A DNA stretch of 64,000 nucleotides, taken from assembly GCA_947683425.1 (NCBI GenBank), contig CANTUQ010000020.1:2702001-2766000 (forward strand), given 5' to 3'. The position numbers and the translations under genes were made by a program. A model generated the notes under the pieces. That model was not told the origin of the DNA. It searched no databases and saw only the letters and a program-made list of their open reading frames with translations. Positions within the stretch are counted from its first letter, which is position 1. The number at the start of each line of letters is the position of its first letter. This DNA comes from Excoecaria cochinchinensis (taxonomy: Eukaryota; Streptophyta; Magnoliopsida; Malpighiales; Euphorbiaceae). Positions 55,513 to 64,000 of the stretch are shown here, piece by piece.

Positions 55513-57310
55513 TTCTTTATTACTTGCTACACACCACAGCTCTCAGTAATATAGAACACCTTCCTCATTCACCAAATAGTCAGTCTTATCACCATTCCTG
55601 ACTGACTGCAAAATCTGTTGCAACTTAGGATCAACTTTCTACTCATCCACTATATCATTCCTCAAACTAGGTCTTGCTCTCAACTAAGCCACTAAAGGCT
55701 CATCAGATGGAAATCTCCATTTGACATGTTGCAATGTCAAAGCTGAGACTGACTTTCTACTCAACGCATCAGCCACTATATTAGCTTTACCAGGATGGTA
55801 ATCCACAATGCAGTCATAATCCTTAAATAGTTTAAGCCATCTCCTCTATCTCAAGTTCAACTCTTTCTGCATGAGCAGATACTTAAGACTCTTGTGATCA
55901 GTGAAAATCTTACACCTTTCACCATACAAATAATGGCGCCAAATCTTCAAAGCAAACACTACCCAATCCATGTGGTTTTAACTATCTCAAAGCATAAGCT
56001 ATCACTTTCCCATCTTACATCAATACATATCCCAATCCAATTCCAGAAGCATCACTATACATAGCACACTCTTTACCTGGAATGGGTTGAGTCAAGATTG
56101 GTGCCTCAACTAGCATCCTTTTCAACAGTTCAAAACTAGCTTGACACTTATCTGACCACACAAACTTAACTCCCTTACGAAATAACTTAGTAAGTGGAGA
56201 AGCTATAACTAAAAACCCTTTCATAAAATGCCGATAATAACCCGCTAAACCCAAGAAATTTCTAATCTCAGGCACATTTTTGGGCGATTTTCAACTCACA
56301 ACTGCTTCTATCTTAGCTGGATCGAATTTAATACCCTCAGAAGAGACAACATGACCCAAAAAAGATACTTCCTTAAGCCAGAACTCACACTTACTGAGCA
56401 TAGCATACAACTGATGTTCCCTCAGAGTCTAAAGCACAATGCTCAAATGCTGCTCATGTTCCTTCTCATTCCTCGAATACACCAATATGTCATCAATAAA
56501 CACTACAACAAATTGATCCAAATACGGCCTGAACACTCTATTCATTAAGTCCATGAATGTTGTAGGCGCATTTGTCAACCCAAATGGCATTATTAGGAAT
56601 TCATAAAAACCATATCGAGTCCTGAATGCAGTCTTTGGAATATCCTCTTTCTTAACTTGTAACTGATAGTACCTTGATATCAGATCAATCTTTGAGAACA
56701 CACCAGCTCCTTTTAGCTGGTCAAACAAATCCTCTATCCTCGGCAAACGATATCTATTCTTCACTGTTACCTTATTAAGCTGTCTACAATCAATACACAT
56801 TCTCATTGTACCATCCTTTTTCTTGACAAACAACACTGAAGCTCCCCAAGGGGATACACTCGATCGTATAAAATCCTTATCTAATAGCTCTTGTAATAGA
56901 GTCTTTAATTCTTTCAACTTAGTAGGAACCATCCAATAAGGTGTCTTAGACACAGGTGCGGTACCCAGCATAACCTCAATTGACAACTCCACTTCTCTTA
57001 CAGATGGTATACTAGCCAACACTACTAGAAACACATTAGGAAATTGCTTCAATACTGGTATATCCTGTATTTTCACTTGTTCTCTCTTAAAATCTAGCAC
57101 AAGAGCTAGGAAAGCCTCACATCCTTTCCTCAAACACCGATATGCTTGAATAGCAAAAATTACATCTACGTACGGATTAGAATACACACCCTTCACAATC
57201 ACCTTAGACTGTTATGAACTTCTAAACACAACTGTTTTCTTTCTACAGTTAATGATAACTCGGTGCTTACTTAACCAATCCATGACCAATATCAAATCAA
57301 ACTCAATCAA
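55513..57310 (-). pseudogene. C reverse transcriptase and RNase H remnant
   Basis: Open stretch 57202-56429 covers RT: SVSPWGASVLFVKKKDGTMR, FRTRYGFYEFLIMPFGLTNAP and the intact FIDDILVYS box (both Asp at 56489-56494). It stops just after (TAG), resumes in the connection (RNFLGLAGYYRHF) and YSDASGIGLG, then RNase H breaks up with many stops between 56000 and 55600. Not functional. Confidence 0.88.
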
Positions 57311-57325
57311 ATCTATAAGAAATAC

Positions 57326-57631
57326 TTAACCTTGAACCACTAAAGGGCAATCTCTATACACTTTATTCACATTAATGCTATTCCCCAACAGACTAGTCAC
57401 ACATATATCATAATCAAAATAATCAACAACAGACATCTTATCACATAACTTCTTAGAACATACATATGAATGCATGGTTCTAGGATCAATCAATGCAAAC
57501 ATTTCTATATCAAAGAGTAGAAATGTACCAGCTATAACCTCGGGTGCATCCTGCTCCTCATGAGCTTTCATAGCATAAGCCCATGCTGGTGCTGTTAGAG
57601 GCCGATCAACTGATTCTGACACTAATGGCAA
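57326..57631 (-). pseudogene. C protease domain
   Basis: Aligned with F protease: EEQDAPEVIAGTFLL, then the active site reads DPRTMHS, so the Gly after the catalytic Asp is Arg and the domain is probably inactive. A stop follows at VVQG. Confidence 0.8.
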
Positions 57632-58691
57632 ATTAGATCCATGTTTACTATCTTCCTGCTAATTCCTTATCACTTCACAGGCTTTTGGACAGTTAGCCAA
57701 AAAGTGCTCAGTGCTCCCACATCGGAAACATGCACCGATAAACCTCCAATATTCACCCTTATGACGCTTACAACAATGAGGACATTCAGGCACATCACTT
57801 CTGTTACGGAACACACCCCTACCAGTATTGGATGCATAAGAAGATCCTTACCTTCTGCCTCTAGTAACTAGATTACTAGTTGACTGAGCTAGAGGTACCA
57901 CTTGAGATTCTCTCGATCTCTTACCCGAATGTGCCCCACCTCTAGCAGAATTCTCCTCTGCATTTTTTTCCTGTGAACCTTTTATGACCTTTCAACTCTC
58001 ATGGCTGCTTGAACTATCTAATAGTAGCTCACAGTCTGAGAAGTAGTCATAGAAATGCCTTTATTAGCTTATTCAAACCTTTCTCAAACTATTGAAAATG
58101 AAACTCTTCTATAAGCATGCCTTAAAGTGCATACGTATTGAGACTGTAAAACTCTTTCTCATACTCTGCTATAGATAAGGCTCTCTGCCTCAAGTTTATA
58201 AATTGATTCTAATTTGCTTCCCGATATGCCTTGGTAATGTACTTATTACAAAATTCTTGAACAAAGAACTCCCAACTGGTTGGATTCGAAAGCAATGGAT
58301 GCCTTAGGACCAATTTCCACCAGTCATAGGTAGATCCTTGCAGAAGCAATACTACACAGTCTACTTTCTGCTCAAGAGGGCATCTAATCTCATCAAGCAC
58401 CCTCTGAACTTTCTCAATCCAATATTCTGCCTTGAAAGACACATCCAGACTGGTACCATAGAACTCATCTACCCCATGTTTCCTTAAAAATTCCACTAGA
58501 GCTTTTGGTGATGTCATACGATCTAGCACCCTCACCATGTCTTGCGACATCTTAAGCAAAGTTTCCATTGGTACCATTGGAACATCTCACCCCACACCCA
58601 CTGGTACATATGGACCAGACACTGACACTTTCGATTCTCTTAGGTTTATGCTTTTCGCAGTATCTTCTCATGCATCGTGAGAAGGATCCAT
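57632..58691 (-). pseudogene. C gag remnant
   Basis: ATG at 58691 (MDPSHDA, then TGA). Capsid domain open 58577-58209 (WIEKVQRVLDEI, YDWWKLVLRHP, FCNKYITKAYREAN, then TAG). The nucleic-acid-binding end at 57790-57660 has a changed first element (CPHCCKRHKGEY) and an intact knuckle CFRCGSTEHFLANC. Several stops fit CGA to TGA or CAG to TAG. Confidence 0.82.
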
Positions 58692-58782
58692 CAATTTGAT
58701 ACATACACAAGGATGTTCGCATTAGGTCAACATAACTATATGCATTCTATTCTACACTATGTCTAGAAATGATTGAACCTTT

Positions 58783-58794
58783 GCTTTGATACCA
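58783..58794 (-). promoter_or_regulatory. C primer-binding site
   Basis: Minus-strand TGGTATCAAAGC, one change from the TGGTATCAGAGC site, a few bases after the LTR end. Confidence 0.75.
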
Positions 58795-58799
58795 CAACC

Positions 58800-59604
58800 T
58801 ATAATGCCCATCCCCGATCGTGCTCATAGCTTCTCTACGACAGTCGAAGATGGTCGCCATGACACCCATCACATACACATACGCATACAACAGTCTTTTA
58901 TACAAAATCCTAAACTAACAAATTTCATTCATACGTAGTGGAATACACTATCAAAACTCATACTTATATGTATACAATCAACTTGTATTACAAATCATAT
59001 TCAGTTTCATGCCAAAACTAAACATTTTATTTACATAATATAAAATACCAAAACCTACACTAAGCAGTGTTGACAAGAGATAATGCGGGACCGTCCTTCA
59101 CTTGTACTTTGCTTCAAAACCTACACGGATTAAAACCCGTGCTAAGCGATAGCGCTTAGTGGGAAAATAACATACAATATATATATATTCATATAATCAC
59201 AATAATTATTGTATAACAATAGATACATGTTCTATATTCATACTTTATCTTATACATGCTTCATAAACATAATATTGAGCATATCTCAATGTACATATAT
59301 CATCATTAGAAAGTTATATTCAAATATCACAATATCTCATGACAATCTTATAATGCATCACATTCACATATCGTATAATATTCACATTGCTCATTATTGA
59401 TTATTCATTCATTATTTACCTTACCTGCAATTCATAGACGCGGATAACGGGTATTATATCTGTACTCGTAAGTATCACATTTTGCATTTGTATCTGAAGA
59501 TACACATTTTCACATTAGTACCCGTAGGTACCGAAATAATTAGTAATAAAAAAGCACTTCTATGAACCCAAGAAGGACTCAATATGCATTAGGGATTACA
59601 AAAG
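58800..59604 (-). mobile_element. C 5' LTR, distal part
   Basis: Sense end ...GGCATTATA at 58800 (decayed from GTGTTACA). Contains the double hairpin (59124-59159) and a 'ggataacgggta' block near 59443 shared with other LTRs. Interrupted at 59604 by O8. Confidence 0.7.
59124..59159 (-). other. Conserved LTR double hairpin (C)
   Basis: CTAAGCG-ATAG-CGCTTAG (59142-59159) beside CACGG-ATTAAAAC-CCGTG (59124-59141), about 340 bp from the LTR end. Both stems perfect. Confidence 0.75.
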
Positions 59605-61128
59605 TGTGATGTGCGCTAACTCGCTTTTAGGGCATTTGGGAGAGGTTCATGAAAACTTGTAAGAGATTTACAAGGGCATCTATTTTGGGCAACAAGGAGG
59701 TGTTTTAGATTTGCTACCCAATAGAATATTGGGAAAGGTCATCTAGCCTCACTAAGCCTAAGACAGCTCGTGTGTGTCTATTTTAGGCAATTAGAGATAT
59801 TTTGGACACCTCCTTCTAATAGAACATTGGGAGGATCGTCCAATCTCGTGAAGTCTAAGATGATGTATATACGTCAATTTTGGGCAGGCCAGAGATATTT
59901 TGGACACCTTCTTCCAATAAAATACTGAAAAGATCATTTAATCTCGTAGAGCCTAAGACAATGCAAATTGGGCCTATTTTAGGCAGCAAGAGATATTTTG
60001 GAGACCTCACCCCAATAGAACATTGAGATTGTCCTCTAACCTCGTTGAGTCTAAGACTAGACATGGTTCAGGACTTCCCATTTATTCATACCTTGGTTAA
60101 ATTATAATTGAGTTTTGAATTTAATATTTTATTCATTTTCTCATTCAGTTTAATGCAATAATTAAAGCGTCAGATCATTTATATAATGAAAGCATTAAAT
60201 AATATAAGCTCAAAATAAAGCAAATAAAAAATATAATAGCTTACAACAAAACTAAGGGCAGAATACAACCCCCATTGTAAATGAGCAGAAAAGGAAAACA
60301 TACACAAAGCGATATATTTATTGAGGATGAAGACATTGGTCTTTGCATGCATATTTATAAAAATAATTTAAAGTGACAATTTTATTTAGATGGAAAAACT
60401 AGGACATTGGTCCCATTTTATTAGAAGAATCTCATTTATTTGTAGAAAAGCTTAGCCATTTTTACTTTAGCCGGCTCAAAATAATATTTATAATAAATTG
60501 AAAATAAAAATAAACTAAAAGGAAATAGGGTAAAGAAAATGAACCAAATTGGCATCCTCGGACCATTCTAGTGGGCTCCCCTTCTCAGCACCCCATAATT
60601 AGTAGAAATAAATAAACTCAAAAGTAAAACAAATAACACGTGAGTGGGACAATGAAATAAAATAATGAAAATAAAGGAAATATCAGAGATAAAATAAATA
60701 TGTAAAGAATAGACATAAATATCTACATATTGATAAAATGATTTTGAATAAATAAAATAAGAAAATAAAGGAAAAGTAGGATTGGTCCAAGAATATTTAC
60801 CCTCAGAATTCGAACTCAATGAAGGGAAAATATGATTGATTTCCTTGCTTTGATCCACAAAATTTGGATTGAAAATAATAAAAGTTGGAGTTTTATTCCA
60901 AGAAAGAAAGCCTCTTAAAAATAAATAATGAAAGAAAATAACAATTCTCAAGAACAAATAATTATTGTCTTTGTCTCAAGAAGGATTATTCCATTGAAAA
61001 CTGATTTTTGAAACCTTAAGAAAATTATTTGAAGAAGGAAACTCAAAAAAATATAGAGAGAATTCTATTCAAGAAGAAGAAATGAAAAGTAAAAAAAATC
61101 TGAATCCTTTTCTCGATCCCCAACCTCC

Positions 61129-61136
61129 TATTTATA
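61129..61136 (-). promoter_or_regulatory. LTR TATA box (O8)
   Basis: Minus-strand TATAAATA, about 990 bp from the LTR start, followed in sense by a CT-rich leader. Confidence 0.65.
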
Positions 61137-61589
61137 GGGTAAATGAGGATAAGGATAAAAAATTCAAATCTTTTTAAAATTCAAATTAAAAAAATCAAAT
61201 CCTTTTAAAATTTAAATTTAAAAAAATCAAATCTTTTTAAAATCCAAATTTAAAAATCAATTTTTTTTAAAATTCAAATTTGAAAATCAAATGTTTTTAA
61301 AATTTAAATTATCTTTAAAGATAGATATCAAATGTATTTCAATTCAAATTTGATTTTAGAAAATAAATCAAATATTTTAAAATTCAAATTAGATTTAAAG
61401 ATAAAATCAAATCCTTTTGAATTCAAAAAAAGATAAAATTAAATCTTTGATATTTATCTTAAGGAAAAATAAAATAAAAAATTAATTTATTAATTTTAAA
61501 AATTGAAACAATTATGCAAATACCAAAAAATGGGATAAAAAATCAATTTTGGGAAAAAAATAATGAAAAAGGCCAAATATTGCATTTTC

Positions 61590-61890
61590 GATGAATTTGG
61601 GCGGACTGCGGTGCCGATGGCTGTTACTGGCGAGCGACGGGCTGCCAGTATGCCCGCCGCGAGCTGACAGGCGAGGACGGGCGACCGACACCTCGCCCGT
61701 CGGACGCGCACGCGGGGCGAGAGGCGCCTCACCCATAGCGCCCACATGCTGGGCGAGAGGCGCCTTGCCCGCGCGCGCGGTGCCTCTCCCACCGCGCACA
61801 TGCTGCGCAGCGCAGGGGCGAGCGCCCCAGCACCAGCGTGTGCGCGCTGGCCTGGTGCGCGGGGGAGGTTCCCCCTCGCACGATGGTTGC
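61590..61890 (-). repeat. GC-rich U3 block with internal repeats (O8)
   Basis: About 300 bp of very high GC in an AT-rich LTR, with repeated 'gggcgagaggcgcc' and 'gcgcacatgctg/gcccacatgctg' words. Frames on both strands here (up to 176 codons) are biased-composition artefacts. Confidence 0.7.
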
Positions 61891-62127
61891 TGTAAACGGC
61901 CAATTTTTTTTTTAAATTTAAATTTTTTATAGACAAATTTGACTAAAATATTATAGTTCCCAAACTCCCTTGTTTTATTTTTATTTTTAGTTTTTATATT
62001 TTTTTTATTTCTAAAAAGCAAATTTAACAAGGAAATCATCACTTCCTATCTTTTTGCCTATGAACAGGCATTAATTTCATCATTGAGTAACCTCTGATCT
62101 TAGCTGTCTCAGGACCCGGTGTCGACA

Positions 62128-62430
62128 TAAAGGAATCAAACACTTCGGCTGAAACACTTTGACCCTATAGGCAATTCCTATCTATCAACTACTCGGTTTG
62201 CAGGCTAAGTTATTAATCCAATTATTGCTCATTTATTCACATTATATAACATCCATATATTCTCATGAAGCAATATCTTAACATTCAATAGCTGGGTTAT
62301 ACATATACAACTTATCAAACACATTCCCATTTCACTGTATAAAATTACATGAACCAAAACATTTATAATCTCTTATGCATGATTATTCATAGACCAATAG
62401 CATAATTCACACATTATAGGACATTTAGTA
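62128..62430 (-). mobile_element. C 5' LTR, proximal part
   Basis: Continues C's LTR after O8; has 'attcctatctatcaactactcggtttgcaggc', the counterpart of the GTGGATAG block in E. The LTR start is not recognisable and the boundary with J near 62430 is approximate. Confidence 0.55.
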
Positions 62431-62725
62431 AGTGTTCCTTGTAATGGGTCAATTTATACCCTAGTAGCAAATTGGTCAAATTGGGATAATTGGTTAAGTT
62501 TAATTTGGAGTTTGCTAAATTCTGGACTTAAGTCTAATTGAATTGAGGACTTAATTGAATTATTAGATAAGTTTATGTGGTTAATTGGTGAATGTGTATG
62601 ATTAAGCTTAAGTTGGATTAGTTAATTATTAGTGGTGTTTTATTTTAAAATCATATTAGTGTGTGTATTATAGTGGAATCCGGGTGTCACTCTTTGGGGG
62701 TGCTACCTCAGCCTCTTCCATGCAA

Positions 62726-62731
62726 TATAAA
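62726..62731 (+). promoter_or_regulatory. Candidate TATA box (LTR J)
   Basis: TATAAA about 295 bp into the LTR, before a CT-rich stretch and the splice donor. It suggests transcription of these LTRs starts near their 5' end, leaving a long leader. Confidence 0.45.
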
Positions 62732-62999
62732 CTTTGGATGAAAGAGAAAACGTGTCACTTTGCTTTTGTTGTCTTCGGTTGGTCTTCTTCTTCAAATTTC
62801 TGCTCTTCTTTTCTCTTTTCTCTCATGTCTCCTCTTCAATCTTTGGCTCTATAATTTATGTTGGGTGATTAAGTGATTGGTTAGTTGTATTGAATTATTA
62901 TATCATCAAGGTAAGTGTTTATTGATTGTTCTTCATCATCATCATCATCATCTTCTTCTTCTTCTTCTTCTTCTTCTTCTTCTGTTGGTTAAGTTGGTA

Positions 63000-63101
63000 A
63001 TGATTTATGGTTCCAATTCTAGAATTTGGACTATACATGTAGTTGTGGATCTAAGAAAAGATAAAGGAAAAGATAAGGTATGTGAACCTAGTGCAAAGTG
63101 A
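63000..63101 (+). other. LTR micro-ORF, KGK motif (J)
   Basis: ATG at 63000 to TGA at 63099; ends DLRKDKGKDKVCEPSAK. The frame is open further upstream (to 62877) through a CTT run. Asp replaces Glu in the motif. Confidence 0.4.
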
Positions 63102-63215
63102 GCAATAGGGGCAAAGGATAGTGAGGTTTGGGAAACAGTACTTTGTGTGTGTTTTTGACTAGCATGAACTTTATAATGCATGATTAAACTATGTGCTGGA
63201 AATGAATAGAAAATG

Positions 63216-64000
63216 TGTCACACCCCATTTTCCCCCTAGTAGTTTGAGCCATGTGTATGTGTGCATGTGTGAGTGTTTTGACATGTGTTAATGGTATTTT
63301 GGGTTTTATGCAAGTTTTGTGGACTTTATTAGAGTATGGGTGCATGTTTGATATTAGGATGTGTGTGTATGGGTCTTGTTAGTGTGTGTGCAAGCTTATA
63401 GGGGAGTAGTGTGTGTATTAGTGAGGGTTAGTCTAGTATGTAGTGTCTTGCTTTGTTGTAGGGTGTGAATTATCAAAACCCACCAATCTCAAGGTGACAT
63501 GTGGCAAGGGAAATTAAGAAGGGGTACATAAAGAGAGGAGAGAGAAAGAGAGAGTAGAATTCTGCCCTAGCTCTCCCGTTCTCTTCCTTCTTCCCTCCTT
63601 TGCTTCTTCTTTCTTCCTCTTCCTCTTGTCGCACCTTGATTCTTTCTTTTCTTAGCTATCTTGTTGGTGGATCTTGGTAATTCCCAAGAGCTTTATTGGT
63701 AAGTTAGTGGGTTTTCTCTTCTTCTTCATCTTTTCTCTTGATTGGTTAGTTGTGTTCTTAACTTAGGATTTTTATGTGTTTGTATGGTTCTTGGGTTTTC
63801 AGGTTTAGAAGCACCTACTCATGATCCGAAGGGGAAAGAGAAGGCGAGTGGGAGCGGAGCTTGCAATTAGGAGCATAGGAATTTATAGGTTTGGGAATTT
63901 ATTTGAATTTGTGCATTTTTGTGTTTTGGTATGTTGAATGATTTTTTAGAAATTTGAGGTTTAATGAGGCTCATGTTAGTGAAAATGTTATGGGCTTTGG
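63216..64000 (+). mobile_element. H: F-related LTR, plus strand, cut by window end
   Basis: TGTCACACCCCATTTTCCCCCTAG at 63216 matches the start of F's LTR, with about 75-80% similarity by eye after that. Donor G^GTAAGT (intron start 63699), acceptor-like TTTTCAG at 63796-63802, micro-ORF 63784-63870. The rest lies outside the window. Confidence 0.75.
63784..63870 (+). other. LTR micro-ORF, KGKE motif (H)
   Basis: ATG at 63784 to TAG at 63868, 28 residues, ending DPKGKEKASGSGACN. It matches F's DLKGKEIAGTSGAK through ...SGA with several synonymous differences. Confidence 0.45.

Larger units (their letters stand above)
59605..62127 (-). mobile_element. O8: Ogre-like solo LTR, minus strand
   Basis: Minus strand TGTCGACACCGGGTCC at 62127 to ...CATCACA at 59605, 2523 bp. 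Flanks AAAAG (59600-59604) and TAAAG (62128-62132) match at four of five bases, and C's LTR continues on both sides. Contains a TATA box (61129-61136), a very GC-rich U3 block (61590-61890) and U5 repeats (59820-60060). It is the only complete Ogre-like LTR here and served as the reference for O1-O7. Confidence 0.85.
62431..63215 (+). mobile_element. J: Tekay-like LTR 5' part, plus strand
   Basis: Starts about TGTTCCTTG at 62431. Has TATAAA at 62726-62731, a CTT-rich leader (62945-62985), a consensus donor AAG^GTAAGT at 62911 and a KGK-type micro-ORF. It stops where LTR H begins at 63216. Confidence 0.5.

Noticed and set aside
61496..62042. Arg/Ala/Pro-rich frames of 113-176 codons on both strands
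   Set aside because: Composition effect of the GC-rich U3 block; frames overlap on opposite strands and are not kept in other LTR copies.
1..64000. Host genes, tRNA or rRNA genes
   Set aside because: No exon series, tRNA cloverleaf or rRNA core sequence was seen; all recognisable coding belongs to retrotransposons.

Overview
This window is plant nuclear DNA made almost entirely of nested, broken LTR retrotransposons. I found no host protein gene, tRNA, rRNA or CRISPR locus. The evidence for a plant (probably a eudicot with an AT-rich, repeat-filled pericentromere) is the element types: Ty3/Gypsy chromoviruses with 2.1-3.3 kb LTRs and a C-terminal chromodomain (Tekay/Del-like), Tat/Ogre-like LTRs with a tRNA-Arg-type primer site, and an Athila-type ORF1 remnant. 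Element labels A-J, Z1/Z2 and O1-O8 are mine.

Layout. 1-1775: Athila-like ORF1 pseudogene followed by two tandem repeats. 1777-12986: six Ogre-like LTR pieces (O1-O6) in alternating orientation, with an ~800 bp inverted repeat (5936-6745 against 10181-10976); O4 keeps its primer site and a wrecked gag region. 12987-16315: solo LTR A inside O6. 16501-49854: one minus-strand Tekay-like element (B) split by four insertions. Its 3' LTR is 16501-19218. Its coding remains run, in sense order, 49854-46911 (gag, PR, RT, RNase H), 34853-34720 (linker), 21731-21638 (start of integrase) and 20308-19232 (integrase core, chromodomain). The insertions are O7 (20309-21637), Z1 (21737-34714, target duplication GAATA, itself holding Z2 at 23431-29880, duplication ATTGA), and solo LTR G (34854-46910, duplication TGCCA, itself holding the 9.9 kb element F at 35652-45564, duplication ATGAC). 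49855-54235: LTRs E (-) and D (+). 54214-58800: minus-strand element C, gag to chromodomain. 58800-62430: C's 5' LTR, holding Ogre-like solo LTR O8 (59605-62127). 62431-64000: plus-strand LTR J, then LTR H, cut by the window end.

How the parts relate. F is the only near-complete element: two LTRs, primer site, one gag-pol frame with four stops, polypurine tract and duplication. Z1 kept only gag; Z2 kept only 594 bp between identical-length LTRs. Both keep the cis signals (primer site, palindromic block, polypurine tract, LTRs), so they probably moved using enzymes from relatives.

The most interesting signals are shared by LTR families whose overall sequences differ: (1) a pair of adjacent small hairpins 340-540 bp before the LTR 3' end in ten LTR copies whose 3' end is present (plus the truncated B LTR), with compensatory base changes; (2) a short reading frame encoding a Lys-Gly-Lys-Glu motif followed by a stop, with synonymous variation between families, just after a consensus splice donor; (3) CpG-rich palindromic arrays that change copy number even between the two LTRs of one element; (4) a 20 bp palindrome before the polypurine tract kept after pol was deleted. 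I cannot run searches, so novelty is not established.
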